DNA of 64,000 bases from Diplonema papillatum (GCA_030068145.1 JAPJBO010000048.1:248001-312000), one strand, 5' to 3'. Positions 10,466-22,726 are shown, counted from the stretch's first letter. Program-made: numbers and translations. The notes: generated from the sequence alone by a model not told the origin.

Positions 10466-11790
10466 GTGCGTATACAAAGAAAAGGAAAGAACCCCTCCGA
10501 TCCCGGCAAGAAAAAAAGAGGGCACTAGTGCTGGGAACACCGGGCTTGGGTGTAATATTGAGACGCCGCAGCAGCGCCGGGATGAGAACAGCGGGATTCG
10601 TGCTGTTCATGCGAAAGTGTTTACTGAGGGAAGAGGTATTCTACTTGGCAAGGGAGGAGCAAGGAAACGGGGCTGAGCTAAAAGTCTAATGCTTGTTCTG
10701 CCGACCAGGGAACTTGGCCTTAAGTCCGTATTGCCACGAGGTCGGTTTTTTTAGAGTTAAAGTTCGCTTGAGAGAGACTGGCGGGATTTTAGGGTCTCCG
10801 GGTGACCTTTGTTCAATGGGTTCTCTTAAAGCACATCCTAGGGGCTGGGTTGGCGCTGGAACGGGTTACCGGTGGGACACCTGGGTATGTAGGACCAGCT
10901 AGCAGCACATCCTATAGTCAGTGCCGCTGTCGTAGGACGCAGGACCATCACTCGTAGATACGATGGCACATCTTCTTGGGTGGCATCTAGGGTTGAACTG
11001 AGTGTTGAGTAGGCGAACGTCGCCTAAGGCGCGGGCAAACACCAAGGCAAGTGTTCTCCGCCGGTTCGGCTGTTCTTGGCTTTCATCCTTGCTGTCGCTT
11101 TGACTTGCACACTTCGGTGGTGTAGTCCGCACCCTTTCATAGAACCGGTATCAACCCGGCGCCGCGAGAATCCGCAGAAAAGCCGGCAAACCCCCAGCAC
11201 ATAGCCGGATTTCACGCGATGCGCCGCTTATGTCTCAGCTCGGATATATAGAGGTCGTGTGCGCAGATCCTTCCACGTAGCATATCGACTCCTGCTGCTG
11301 TACCTCAGGATGGCGGTCGCCCCACGTAGCGTACCGTCACAGTTTACTTCGGCTTGCCAAGGTTGGTAAAACGAACGCGACCGACGTTACTGCGTGGACA
11401 ATGCAAACACGTTCTATGGTAGCCTTCGTGCTACCAACCAAAACAGACACGCGCACCGTTTTCATCGGGGGAGACGCCAGCGGCGCAAGACCTTCCCTAC
11501 AGAACCCCGGATTCTCAAGCGAACTTTACCTCTAAAAAGAGACAGAGCAGAGGGCGGCTTCCTCCAGGCCTGTCAAAAAAGCTAGCCAGAGTTCGAAGGT
11601 ACCCTCACCGTCCCCGGCTCGGTAAAAGTGCGCCCGGACGTGGAAACAGGGCTGCAGTCGTAAAAGAAAAAGTGGGGGCTTCCTATGTTTATCTAATCTA
11701 GTTCTTGTTGGGGGGGGGTCGATTGAGAATAAGGGATCTAAGACTGAGAAGAAAGATATGGGAGGGAGAAAGAAAGAGACGAGGCATTTG
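10466..11790. other. Repeat remnants, no gene
   Basis: Contains an rRNA-like 60-bp core at 10752-10815 and another, inverted, at 11503-11541. At 11130-11150 the GAACCGG/CTTTTCATAG motif of the 4.7-7.3 kb array appears inverted. I see no coding sequence. Confidence 0.5.
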
Positions 11791-11794
11791 GCTA

Positions 11795-12710
11795 CCTTAA
11801 CCCCTTACCGACCAGGCACCCTCGACTTATTTCCGGGGGTTCGGGTCTAAATCCTGGTCATGTCAGGTAGGCACCTTGTCGACTGGGAGCGGGATTTCCG
11901 AGGTTCAAAGGCGGGAATAAAGAGATACGCCACTTATCTTTTCATTCCCGCCCTTGAAAGCTGTTTTCGACTCACCTATTCCAACTTTCCGGCATATCTA
12001 AGAAATGGGCTATTTAACGTTCCCTGTGGATGTCGCTGAAATACCGGAATCTCAAGCTCATAGTGAAAGTGTATACCAAAGAAACGAGCTGCACCCACTT
12101 AGCCCTTACTTGCTCAAGGAGAACCCATTTAACCCCTTACCGACCGGGCTCCCTCGACTTTCTTCTCGGGGTTTGGGTCTAAATCCTGGTCATGTCAGGT
12201 AGGCACCTTGTCGACTCCTCGAGGGGGGAGCGGGATTTCCGAGGTTCAAAGGCGGGAATAAAGAGATACGCCACTTATCTTTTCATTCCCGCCCTTGAAA
12301 GCTGTTTTCGACTCACCTATTCCAACTTTCCGGCATATCTAAGAAATGGGCTATTTAACGTTCCCTGTGGAGGTCGCTGAAATACCGGAATCTCAAGCTC
12401 ATAGTGAAAGTGTATACCAAAGAAACGAGCTGCACCCACTTAGCCCTTACTTGCTCAAGGAGAACCCATTTAACCCCTTACCGACCGGGCTCCCTCGACT
12501 TTCTTCTCGGGGTTTGGGTCTAAATCCTGGTCATGTCAGGTAGGCACCTCGTCGACTCCTCGAGGGGGATGGGGGAGCGGAATTTCCGAGGTGCAAGGGC
12601 GGAAATAAAAAGATACGCCACATATATTTTTCATTCCCGCCCTTGAAAGCTGTCCGACACGCCTATCCCAACCTTCCGGCATAATATATTATCTAAGAAA
12701 AGAGGCTATT
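11795..12710 (+). repeat. 341-bp tandem repeat, ~2.6 copies
   Basis: The marker GGGTCTAAATCCTGGTCATG starts at 11843, 12175 and 12516. Each unit contains GAGCGGGATTTCCGAGG and a pair of complementary GGCGGGAATAAA / TTTTCATTCCCGCC arms, giving a potential hairpin. The last unit is diverged. Confidence 0.9.
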
Positions 12711-13299
12711 TAACGACCCCTGTGGAGGTAGCGCATGACCTGATCTCTCCACGTTGACATTCAGGGCACGAGCAAACGTCACATTCCACTGTGAAGTAGC
12801 GAAATGCTGTGGCTTAATTAGCCAGTCGGAATAGTGTTGTTCGTAACAGTTCCAAGCTGACCCTGCATTGCAGGCACAACATGCAAGAAGGCCCGGAGAA
12901 GCACCCGAGAGCGCCACTCCAAAAGAGACGTTAAAGTGTCCCCGTACTGCGAGGGTGGATCTGTGTCGTTCCGGACGCGAAAAACATTCCAAAGAATGTA
13001 AGGGGTAAGGTGGCACTGAACAGCAGCTCTAGCAAAGGAAAAAAAAAACAGAAACGAAAATCAGAAAGAAACTTCAGATTCAAGAGACAAAAAAAGGGGA
13101 AAACAGCAGTTGAATCGCGGCTCTCCTGACAGATAGAAAGAAAAGACTGTGGATTCACTCTTCGCCTTTTTTCACAAAATGAAGGGTAAGTCGGTCCTGC
13201 TTTTGAATACGTCAGGTTCTTCGGACTCCACAATCGTGAGCACAGACTCATGAGTTCTACTCAAGTATCCCCTGCAGGAATTGTTCACCCGGTCGGGTT

Positions 13300-13475
13300 G
13301 ATAAAACGCCCGCAAAATGTGTCGCCAAACCGCCGGTACCCTAAAAAGGACCCTGAAAAGGACCCTGAAAGGACCCTGAAAGACCCCTGTTTTGCCGAAA
13401 AAAGGGGGGCCCCCAGCAGCCCAAACTAGAAACCAACCACTCGGGTGGTCCTAAAATGCTCGGGAAATCCAGAAA
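13300..13475 (+). mobile_element. CCCTAAAAGGA-type element, short copy
   Basis: The head contains AAAATGTGTCGCCAAACCGC, followed by about four degenerate GGACCCTGAAA units. The tail contains GGGGGGCCCCCAGCAGCCC and ends in ATGCTCGGGAAATCC. Head and tail match the large copy at 56606-57470. The tail is truncated here. Confidence 0.75.
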
Positions 13476-13912
13476 GTGCTGCGGTTGAAGGACGCAAAGC
13501 CGCAAAGTCCAGCTCCGAGGAAGATCTTAGGTTGCAAGAATGTGGAGTTGATGCCCCACAGAAAGTCGAGAGAAGTTCACAGGCCTTCAGGGTGTGGTTG
13601 GCTAAAGAAAAGCAAGGCTTGCCGACCATCCCTAACCCCCGGTGACATCGCCCAAGCTCGTTTCCCGAGTCAATGCAGTCACTCGGCATTTCGCTGGTGG
13701 CATAAGGAGCTACTTCTTTCGCAAATTCTCGGCAGACAACCACGAAGAGCGGACACTCCCACACAACAGCCCCGCAGCCGACTCAAGGGCACTGGCTGCA
13801 TGACATGTCCAGGACATCGTCCAACCGCTCTGGACCATTGGCAAGTTAATTCTCGTCAGACAACACAAAAAGCAGACACTCCCACACAACAGCCCCGCAG
13901 CCCGGAGCCGAC

Positions 13913-16900
13913 TCATGGGCATTGGATGGTGTCACTTTGCTTGTGGGCCGGCGTGCCTGGAGGGGCCCGCGGAGTCGTCGCCCTGTGGCTGGGCATGCTG
14001 GTGGACCGCCGCGGCGTGGCCGGCAGTGAAGGGGGCGGCATCGCGGTGCCGAACCGGCTGCGGCCGCGGGACTTGCGGGAGTCGGCGAGGGTGGAGAGGA
14101 TGTCCTTCCGCAGCTGCTCGTCCGGGACGTACGACGACACCTCGGCTTCGTAGTCCTGCATGACGTAAGCGGCGTAGTGCACCAGCTCCTTCTGCAGCGG
14201 CGACCGCTGCTTGCGCAGATGCACGCTGACGGACGAGAGCAGGGGACACACCATGTCACGGACCCTCGTCTTCACCACACCAGCCCAAAGCGCTTTCCGC
14301 ATCGCCGCCTCGGCTTCTTCGTCTTCAACGTCGGCTGCCGCCTCCTCCCCCTTCTGCTTCGCGGCCGACGACGCGGTTTGCGTGGCGTCAAGCGTCCGGT
14401 TGATCAGGTTGAGCTCCGGCGACAGCAGCACGTGAATTGCGTCTCGGAACAACGACATCCCCTCGCTGCACGACACGTTCAGCGTCACGCCGTCGCTCCC
14501 GTCGGCTGAGCACATGTCGAGGACATCGTGCAGCTGTTCGTGGATCCTCAGGATCTCTTTTTCCGTCACGACATGCCCAGCGATGAACCGGAGGAGCTGG
14601 ACTCGCAGCGAACGCTTGTCCTCACCAATCAGCTTCACCACCGGGGCCGTCTGCTTGTTGAACTTCGGGTGGTACACGTAGTTGTTGAGGACGAAGAGGA
14701 CCTCCTGGAAGTGGTTGGTCATCAGGTACGGGTCCTTCGGCGCCATGACCTTGAGGATCGTGTGGCGGGCGAACGACGACAGCGCGGCGCTGACGTCGGC
14801 GACGAGGGACAGCATCTCGAAGAAGAGGAACGGCCGCATTTTGAGGAACGACTCGCCGAGCAGCTGCGCGATCAGCGTCGCAGCCGTGAATCGGACGACC
14901 ACTTCGGGGTCGCTGAGGAGGGCCGACATGTTCGGGAGGAACTTGTCGATCATCCCCGGGTACTTCACGGACAGGTCCGCCAGCCCGTTCGCGCAGGTTG
15001 TGCGCACGGCGAGGGACCCGGCCCGCAGCCCGCGCAGCAGCAGCGGCACACCTTTCCGGCACGCACTTTTCGCGTGGAGGCACAACCGGGCCTGGCACAG
15101 GAACACGTGACGCACAACAGGCTCCGGCAGGTCTTTGCACTTCTGCACTCGGTCGACCTCTCGCTGGAGATCGCCGACGGAGTCCGTAGAGAGCCTCCCG
15201 GATGCCCCGTCCTTCGACTTCACGCACGCCGCGTTGCACACGGCTGCGATCAACTCCGCGAGAGTGCACAGGTCGGGTTTGGCTTCGAGCTTGCTCCGCC
15301 CTGAAACGCACACCGCCTCGAGCTGGTTGGTCGCGTCGATGTTCGCGTCCGTTTCGTGGTCGGGTTTGTGCGTGGTGGGGCTGTCGTTAGCCAGCAGGCA
15401 CCCCGCGATGCAGATTACGACTGGCAGTTCGGACAGCGAGACCTGCGTGATCCCGGAGGCCTGCGCGAGCGCGGGGACCGGCTTCGCGGTGCTCTCGGTC
15501 AGCAGGTTGTACAGCATCGACTCGCCGAGGCCGACGAACACGTGGCAGAGCCGGTTGTACCGTTTCCGGGTCGACAGCGCCGCCAGGCACGCTACCAGCG
15601 CCGCCGACACGTTCGGGTGGCACGTCAGCGCCAGCAGCATCGCCTCAATTTCCCCCCGCACCCGGGCCGCGACCTCCTCCGGCAGCTCGAGGATGGGCAG
15701 GAGCGACAGCACGTGCTGCAGGACGGTGTGGTCAGTTATGCTCCCGCGGTCTACCCGCTGCTTCATCAGGTCGAAGCACTTCACGATGACGTCGACGTTC
15801 ACCTTCTTCCGGTACTTCCGGGCAATGACGGGAAAAATCGCCCACGCGTCGCGACTGTCCGGGAGCTGATCGACCCGTTTTACGAGGGTTTTGACGATCG
15901 ACGCCGAGATTTCCCCGGTTTCGACGAGCTTGCAGCAGATTTTCCCGAGGGACGCGAGTTGTGCGTCGGTGAGCGACGCGGTTAGCTGCCAGACGTCGTC
16001 TTCCTTCAAGTCGCTTTGCGCGCCGGTGAGGGGCGCGATGATGAGGATTTCGACGGCGTTGAGCATCGCTTTGAGCACGAAATCCTCGGTTTCGACGGGG
16101 TACCTCTGCAGGATGGACCCCATGACCTTGCTCCGGATGGTGATGTCCGGGTACGTTAGCACGATCGTCCAGGCGCAGAGCACCGCCTGCCGCCGCACGA
16201 GCACCGACGGCTCCATCTTCACGTCCATCAGCTCGAAGATGGTCGACAGCAGCGGCGCCGCCTCGATGACCTTGTGCTCGAAGAACTGCAGGAGCAGGTC
16301 GATCGCGGCCTTCCGGACGAGCGCTTTTTCCTCACGAGTCCGTGCGACGACGGACGCCACCAAGTAGTTCATCTTCGTGGCCGGGATCGCCGCGTGCGCC
16401 GGGGAGGTCGATATGTTGCTGACCCGCGGCGTTTGCTCCGGCGACGCCGCCGATGACGCAGCAGCCGGAGTATCCGGCTCGGTGTTGCCCCCACGGACCG
16501 TCGACTTCTGCCCGTCAGACTCTGTGAGCTCCTTCGGCAGCGTTTCGGTGCGGAGGTTCGTCAGGAACGCGGAGACTGCCGGGCGCGCGATGCTTTCGGT
16601 CGAGCCGATGGCTTGGAACGTCTTCGAGAGGTTCCCCAAGGCGCGGGTCCGCACAATCGCGGCCGTGTCGTTGATCCCGTCGAAGAAGTACTTCACAACC
16701 GGCTGCACCGCATCCACTCCCAGCTCCCGCATAACGGCGCTGTTCTGCAGCACCGCAAACGCGAACTCAGCGGCGAACAGCCGGTGGTGCACTCGGTCGG
16801 AGTTCGCGACGCTTTCGGCGTATTCGAGGACCGCCGATTTCCCTGCGGCGTCGAGCTCTTCCAGCAGGCGGACCGCCGCCCTTGCAGCGGCGACGAGGGG

Positions 16901-18079
16901 CTCGGCTCGCGGTCGCTTCTCGCCGTTGCTGAGCACGAGCTTGAGGAAGAGCGCCGAGTTCTGGGGCAGCACGGCGGCGCCCCGGATGAGGGCGAGGGCT
17001 TCGTTCTGCAGGGCAAGGGCCTCCGGCAGCTTGACCGCGGTGTGCGCGTAGAACGCGGCAAGGTGGACGTACGGGATGAGGAGCGGCAGCACCACCTCCT
17101 GCACGCTCGCAGACCGGACGGACCCTTCTTCGTCGTCGCCGGCTGCGTCGCCGGCCGCCGTGTGCAGCTCGTAGATCTCGACCTCCGCGTTGTCCGCCAG
17201 GAGTTTTTGCAGCGCCGAAAAGCACTTCTTCTGCAGCGGCGAGCCCCCTGCCTTCCCCGTCCCGTGCGCCAGGTGCAGCCAGCCGCCGACCTCCTTCAGC
17301 GGCAGCGCCGCCAGCGCCTCGGCGACGGCTCCGGAGAGGTCCCGGGGGAGGACGCGCAGGAGCCCGGGGTTCTCGAACAGCCCGAGCAGGTCTACCAGCG
17401 CGGCGTAGGTCGTCTGCCAGTGGTCATCCGGTGCGTCCTTCTTCGCGGGGCCCTTCGCGGTTTTCCGCCGCTTCGCCGGCTTCTGCGACGCCGGTACGTG
17501 CGGGTACTGCGACGCGGTTACGTCCGGCGTCATGCGGATGCTAGCCTGGCTGCACTCGGCGGCAGCGGGGTCCTCCTCCTTCGCGGACGCGGCTTTCGAC
17601 GAGAGGAACTGCGAGCCCAGGGAGAGCAGCCGCCGGGCGAAGAACCCGTTGAACACGCGGCTGGCGTTCGACCCGAAGCAGAGGAGCAGCGTGAAGTAGA
17701 CCAACCCGGACTTAAACGTGACCGGTGTGACGTCACCCTGGAGCAGGCCGTACAGCAGCGCCGCGAAGCGCGGCGCGTTGGGACTGCCCTGCAGGTCTGC
17801 CTTCTCCTCCTTGTCCAGGGACGTCAGCGAGTGGAACAATGCGTCGAGAGTCGTCTCGTCGAGGGTGACGTTGGTTTGGCTGTCAAGCGCGACTGCCAAG
17901 GCGTGGAGCTTGTCCTCCTGCAGGCTCAGGTCCGCGCCGCTCTTGAACGCGAGCACGGCCGCGTTGAAGTCCAGGTCCTCCGTGTCGAGCTCGCTGACCA
18001 CCTGCAACGCGTACGAGTCGGCCCCGCGCTTCGCGGCTTTCTTCCCGCCGTCAGCTTTCGTTCGCTTGCGGCCGCTCAT
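13913..18079 (-). CDS. NCAPD3: Condensin II complex subunit D3-like HEAT-repeat protein
   Basis: A single 1388-codon open frame without introns. Condensin II D3 is a HEAT-repeat regulatory subunit that loads the complex on chromosomes and aids axial compaction in the nucleus. The N-terminus is basic (SGRKRTKADGGKK). The middle is alpha-helical HEAT-like. The C-terminal third holds a Cnd1-type region (GLADLSVKYPGMIDKFLPNM through FLFFEMLSLVADVS) and then segments parallel to animal D3, including VLNNYVYHPKFNK and YVMQDYEAEVSSYV. The tail is Pro/Thr rich with several S/T-P sites, as expected for CDK-regulated condensin tails. Human D3 is about 1500 residues. I chose the ATG at 18079 over the in-frame ATG at 18181 because the basic N-terminus starts there and strong codon bias begins there. 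I prefer D3 over D2 from the C-terminal pattern, but this is by eye. Confidence 0.8.
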   Translation of the reverse strand: MSGRKRTKADGGKKAAKRGADSYALQVVSELDTEDLDFNAAVLAFKSGADLSLQEDKLHALAVALDSQTNVTLDETTLDALFHSLTSLDKEEKADLQGSPNAPRFAALLYGLLQGDVTPVTFKSGLVYFTLLLCFGSNASRVFNGFFARRLLSLGSQFLSSKAASAKEEDPAAAECSQASIRMTPDVTASQYPHVPASQKPAKRRKTAKGPAKKDAPDDHWQTTYAALVDLLGLFENPGLLRVLPRDLSGAVAEALAALPLKEVGGWLHLAHGTGKAGGSPLQKKCFSALQKLLADNAEVEIYELHTAAGDAAGDDEEGSVRSASVQEVVLPLLIPYVHLAAFYAHTAVKLPEALALQNEALALIRGAAVLPQNSALFLKLVLSNGEKRPRAEPLVAAARAAVRLLEELDAAGKSAVLEYAESVANSDRVHHRLFAAEFAFAVLQNSAVMRELGVDAVQPVVKYFFDGINDTAAIVRTRALGNLSKTFQAIGSTESIARPAVSAFLTNLRTETLPKELTESDGQKSTVRGGNTEPDTPAAASSAASPEQTPRVSNISTSPAHAAIPATKMNYLVASVVARTREEKALVRKAAIDLLLQFFEHKVIEAAPLLSTIFELMDVKMEPSVLVRRQAVLCAWTIVLTYPDITIRSKVMGSILQRYPVETEDFVLKAMLNAVEILIIAPLTGAQSDLKEDDVWQLTASLTDAQLASLGKICCKLVETGEISASIVKTLVKRVDQLPDSRDAWAIFPVIARKYRKKVNVDVIVKCFDLMKQRVDRGSITDHTVLQHVLSLLPILELPEEVAARVRGEIEAMLLALTCHPNVSAALVACLAALSTRKRYNRLCHVFVGLGESMLYNLLTESTAKPVPALAQASGITQVSLSELPVVICIAGCLLANDSPTTHKPDHETDANIDATNQLEAVCVSGRSKLEAKPDLCTLAELIAAVCNAACVKSKDGASGRLSTDSVGDLQREVDRVQKCKDLPEPVVRHVFLCQARLCLHAKSACRKGVPLLLRGLRAGSLAVRTTCANGLADLSVKYPGMIDKFLPNMSALLSDPEVVVRFTAATLIAQLLGESFLKMRPFLFFEMLSLVADVSAALSSFARHTILKVMAPKDPYLMTNHFQEVLFVLNNYVYHPKFNKQTAPVVKLIGEDKRSLRVQLLRFIAGHVVTEKEILRIHEQLHDVLDMCSADGSDGVTLNVSCSEGMSLFRDAIHVLLSPELNLINRTLDATQTASSAAKQKGEEAAADVEDEEAEAAMRKALWAGVVKTRVRDMVCPLLSSVSVHLRKQRSPLQKELVHYAAYVMQDYEAEVSSYVPDEQLRKDILSTLADSRKSRGRSRFGTAMPPPSLPATPRRSTSMPSHRATTPRAPPGTPAHKQSDTIQCP

Positions 18080-18183
18080 TGCGTTGATTTGCTTCTTCGC
18101 TTTCACTTCTTGGGGTTTCCTGGTTGTTCGGTAGAATAGAATAGAGTGTAGGATACCACTTGGGGTGAAAATATTGATCATCG
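18080..18183 (-). promoter_or_regulatory. Leader/promoter-proximal region of the condensin gene
   Basis: AT-richer sequence directly before the ATG, including TTGATCATCGA at its upstream edge. The same stretch (GGTTCCTGGTTGTTCGGT... to ...TTGATCATCGA) is repeated at 19080-19160, so the leader itself was duplicated. No TATA box is obvious. Confidence 0.4.
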
Positions 18184-18252
18184 AAATCGGGGCTTTCTTT
18201 CAATTCTTGTGTTGTACGGTAGTAAGGAGTGTAGAAGCACAATGCTGCTCCG

Positions 18253-18601
18253 TTGGTTATTTTTCCCCCGAAGCAGAGGAGCAGCGTGAAGTAGACCAAC
18301 CCGGACTTAAACGTGACCGGTGTTACGTCAGCGAGTGGAACAACGCGTCGAGAGTCGTCTCGTCGAGGGTGACGTTGGTTTGGCTGTCAAGCGCGACTGC
18401 CAAGGCGTGGAGCTTGTCCTCCTGCAGGCTCAGGTCCGCGCCGCTCTTGAACGCGAGCACGGCCGCGTTGAAGTCCAGGTCCTCCGTGTCGAGCTCGCTG
18501 ACCACCTGCAACGCGTACAAGTCGGCCCCGCGCTTCGCGGTTTTCTTCCCGCCGTCAGCTTTCGTTCGCTTGCGACCGCTTCTTGCATTCTGTGCCCGCA
18601 T
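18253..18601 (-). pseudogene. Truncated copy of condensin D3 5' end
   Basis: Matches the condensin codons for the basic N-terminus through ALFHSLT almost perfectly, then jumps across about 100 missing bases to sequence equal to 17672-17731. It lacks the original ATG: the codon is changed within TCTTGCATTC. It cannot encode more than a fragment. Confidence 0.85.
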
Positions 18602-19160
18602 TGAAGTGTGTTCAGCTTGGAGCTCTAACGAACGAAGTTCTAACGAGCAAGAAGGGATTAACCAGTTAGTTAAACCACCGCTTTTCGGGTGTGTCTCGGG
18701 CGCATGCGACCGCTTCTTGCATACTGTGCCCGCATTGAAGCACCGTGTCGAACTCGCTGACCGTACAAGTCGGCCCCGCGCTTCGCGGTTTTCTTCCCGC
18801 CGTCAGCTTTCGTTCGCTTGCGACCGCTTCTTGCATATTGTGCCCGCATTGAAGTGTGTTCAGCTTGGAGCTCTAACGAACGAACTTCTAACGAGCAAGA
18901 AGGGATTAACCGGTTAGTTAAACCACCGCTTTTCGGGTGTGTCTCGGGCGCATCATTACGAATTATCTGCTGCAGGCTGGCCACGCTTCCGGGCCTTCTT
19001 GCGTGGTGTCATTGCGCTGCTTTGCTTTCCCTTTGAACTTCTAGCGTCTATTGTGGTTTAAAGTTCGAAGCTTCTCTTCTCTTTCGCTTCTTGGGGGTTC
19101 CTGGTTGTTCGGTGGTAGAGTGTAGAACTCCCATTGAGGTGAAAAGATTGATCATCGACC
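18583..19160 (-). repeat. Further condensin 5'-end echoes in a tandem repeat
   Basis: A ~245-bp unit occurs about twice (18583-18715 and 18828-18955 share GTGCCCGCATTGAAGTGTG). Between them, at 18765-18845, is a second, 80-base copy of the condensin N-terminal codons. At 19080-19160 the gene's leader is copied again. Confidence 0.75.
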
Positions 19161-19369
19161 CCTGTTTTTCAGAGTTATAGTTCGCGTGACCTCGCGAGGG
19201 CAAGAAGCGAATGAGAAAGCGTCGCATCTGAGACAGACGGTGATGTAAGGGAGACGAAAAGACCACCAGAAGCAGAGAACAGAAAAAAAAACGAAAAATA
19301 CTCGACGTAGCTGCTTCGACTCCGAATGGAAGGGGGGAAATATAGAGGTAAGGGGCAAATACAATACAA

Positions 19370-19595
19370 ACACAATCTGATTTGTTCTTCGCTTACACCA
19401 CCGTGTGTTGTTTTCTCACTCAGGACTTTTGACCTGTTGTGTTTGTGTGATTTGCCGTGTAGGGGTAGACCCGCATGACCTCACGTCCGTTCAACACGTG
19501 GTTCGGTAGTTACAGCACTTGGGATCCCTTCTGTTCTTTGTCGGGCAGCATCGTCGAGCATTTCCTTTCAAGCTGGCGCTTATGTAAAGAAAACA
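19370..19595 (+). repeat. Dispersed repeat, uninterrupted copy
   Basis: Parallels 30556-31192 inside eIF5B intron 2, sharing CAAACACAATCTGATTTG, GACTTTTGACCTGTTGTG and GGCAGCATCGTCGAGCATTT. It contains the single GTTGTGTT octamer that is duplicated around the MITE at 30788-31047. It therefore serves as the empty site for that insertion. Confidence 0.8.
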
Positions 19596-22500
19596 GCTGC
19601 GTCGCAGCTCTCGGCAGATAGAAAACGAAGGTGTGAGGGGGGCGTGTTGTATTCTTCGCTTTCGCCCCTTGGCATAACACGCGAACACACGTCATGTGAA
19701 GTCGCTCGGTCAAGTTGAGCAGGGGTTGCCTTGTAGCCCGTACCGGTCTGTTGTCCGCGTTTATATGTATTTTCTCGCAGTGTGGTGCTTGGATTTCACG
19801 GCACTTGCGGTGCTTCACGTGGTGCGGGTTGTTTCCGTCCTAAAATAAGGATTTTTTTTAGTTAAAATTCGCTTGAGATTCCGGGGGGTTTAGGGTCTCC
19901 GGGGTGACCTTCGTTAAAAAGGGGTCTCTTAGAGCAAGTAAGGGCTGTGTGGGCACGGGTTGTTTCTTTGGTGTACGCTATCGTTATGAGTAATGGCAGG
20001 CTAGTCATGTCCGGGACTGTTTGTGACCACCGGCACCAACCAGTTTGTGATGTTCTCTTGCGTGTTCGCTGTCGACAACATAGTATGGTGAAGTGTCGAT
20101 GAGATGTAGTTCTAGAGCCACCCAGAAAAACGCAACACGGTCAGCCAGCCTCCGGAAAATGTTAGTTGTTGCAGGGAAGCGTTGACTCCATCATCATTTT
20201 GTGCGTGAGGTCACCAATCCCAGGGCCTGCGTTGTGTGTGGGCTGCAGAGCATTTCCTATTCTGTGGTTGCGCATCTGGCGGCCTCCTCGACTGGGGGGC
20301 TTCCTACAAGGCAGGCGCTTATTCTCTAAAACGAAAAAGAAGATAACAGGGGAACCATACGTAAAGCAGCGCCGCGGCATTCAAAGGGAGAGGCTTTTTG
20401 TGGTTGCACGGCGTGTCTGCCTGTTGCAACACAGCGGGGCCAGCTTCAGAAGCTGGAGCCGAGGCTGGAGTTCAAGAAAGCGGGTGTCACCCGCTTTTCG
20501 GGCGTGCGTTTATACACGCGTTTTGGCTGTAGCACGCCCGCTTCACCAAGATTTTCGTTTTCTTTTTGGGGTGTGACGCAGACACACCCTCTTCAACTCC
20601 AGCATCTGCTGGGGCCGAACACCACCTGTACGCATTTACCTTTTTCTTAGTACTAACAATCTTGTGGGTTGCCCTTCAATGTATTATGCAGGCTAAAAAG
20701 ACGTAGGCAGCGTGTTTTGGTGGTTGATCAGAATTCCTTACCTGAATACGCACAGGGTAAATGCAAGTGGGAAAACGATCAACCGGCACGCACAAAACTG
20801 CATGTAAACACGAAAGAGAACGCTGGCAGCGTGCTTGGGAGAAGATTAGCCTATACGATCATATTCACTCAGGCACGTACGAACAAACTCACGCCTGCTC
20901 TTTTTTCCTCTTTTTCAGGGTCAAGGTTTCGCTTGGAAACTCCGGGGGTCGAGGTGACTTTCAGGTGGCTGTTTATCTTTTTTGTGTGGCGAAGCATGGG
21001 TGAAGGGGGCTGGATGCGAACTGAGGCCGCTGTGATGAAGCGGAAATGCTGCGGTTTGAATAGCCAGAAATGCTTGCGATGCATCGAAGGAATTCCACTA
21101 GGTGTCACGAACGACCCAATAGGCGGGGGGGGCATGTGTACGGTGTAGCTCCAAGCTGCAGCTGACACTTCGTCGCTAGGCACAAACGCGCAAGAAGGCC
21201 CGGAAGAAATCGGGAGCCGCGGGGTAGCACCCCCAGACCGCCACCTCTCTCCAGCACCTTCAGTCTGCACCTGCAATGACGCTCTGCATGCACGTCCCCT
21301 CGAGCCAATCCTTTCCACAAGTAACGGATCCACTTTTTCCGACATACGTATCCTTACATACGGTTAGGCCCTTTCAAACATGGAACCGCGGCAGGTGGTA
21401 ATCTTTTCGAGAGTATGCCAATACATCCGTTCCGTCTCACTTCCCCCGCTAGAAGATGATCAAAAATACCCTGGGGCCCCGCCAGATGCTTACTTTCGAC
21501 GGGAGGAGGGAAGAGGGAATGCATTCACCCCAACAGCATATCCATCCCTGCTGTGTAGTGCTTCAGCACGGTGTGGTAGACCACTACGCGGTGCATACGT
21601 ACTAACCGATGAGTAACACACTATGCCACCACAGCCTTTCTTGGGGTAGCTCCAGAAGGGTCATCCGTTTGGACTTAGCAACTGGCGGCCTCGAGTATTT
21701 CTTACTTAAGCAGGTGCTTGTTAAAAATTGAAGAAGAAGAAGAAGAAGAAGAAAGTTCGGTGGAAAGGCAGCAAAGGGCCGTCCTCGAAAATCTGTATGA
21801 TGCTAGCAAACAGGGAGAGTCCTTCCCGATTGTTCTGTTGCAGCAGAAGAAAGAAGAACGTTTCCGGAGTCGGGGCGTGCACTGACCAACGAAGTAACGG
21901 ACGATCCGCACCAACTGACCAAAGATGATGAAATTGGTAAGACAAAGGTTTCTTGTTCTTCGCATGGATGCACCTCTTTGCGGGGGGTTTTCCGAAGTAG
22001 CTTTTTAGAGTGAAAGTTCGCTTTTTTGTCAGCTCCGTTTTCTCGTTCATGTGCAACCGTTGTTCCGGAAATGTTCCCTTCAATACGAATGTACGATTAA
22101 AAAAGCCCAATGTACGATGAAGACAAAAATACTCGAGGGGCTGCCTTGTGCTTATTTTTCGGCGCGGTTTGAGGGGAGAACCGATACCCCCTTCAAAGTG
22201 GGTCTTGTTTATTGAACACGTACGCCCGCCACTAAGCCCAGATTGCCTGTGTTTCGTGTGAGCTACTTCACATTCCTCCTGTGAGATTTTTGCAACCGGC
22301 AGCCTCAAGTATTTCCTGCAAAGCAGGTGTTTAGACAAAAAAAAAAAAAAAAAAAAAAAAAAAGCAAAGCGAGACGAGCGTTGCGGCAACACAGGCCGTT
22401 GCCCGGACGCAATAGATGGAGACACCACGACGCGGTGCCAGTGCGCCGAAAACTCCACGCCCCACGTGCGCCAGCGTGGTAAGAACTGGCGCCTCTGATA

Positions 22501-22724
22501 CGCAGCTCTGCTCAACAAGCTCAAAGCACTCGCAGACCACAAGCTCCAACGCTGCAAGATGGCGAGTCCTCACGCTTCGGGATGAAGCGTGAGTCACACC
22601 GGCCTCCCATCTTCCTCCCTCGCAAGGTAGCTCGGTTGCGGCTCCCTCCGCCTTTCACGGACCCGTCGTGCACGGTGAGCTCTGACAGCGGAAGCTGGAG
22701 TTGAAGTGGGTTTGTACCTACCCG
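19596..22724. other. Gene-poor repeat region
   Basis: Contains an rRNA-like core at 19857-19920, a hairpin-rich GGGTGTCACCCGC segment near 20480-20600 (related to 23400-23500 and 57490-57610), an (AAG)n tract at 21731-21752 and an A-run of about 30 at 22336-22366. No reading frame here has convincing coding features. Confidence 0.5.
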
Positions 22725-22726
22725 CC

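Noticed and set aside
16613-18139. 508-codon plus-strand frame
   Set aside because: It is antisense to the condensin D3-like gene. GC-rich codon bias keeps the opposite strand open, and it has no family signal.
20831-20860. U6 snRNA-like GAGAAGATTAGC
   Set aside because: Only about 11 bases match, and the rest of U6 is absent.
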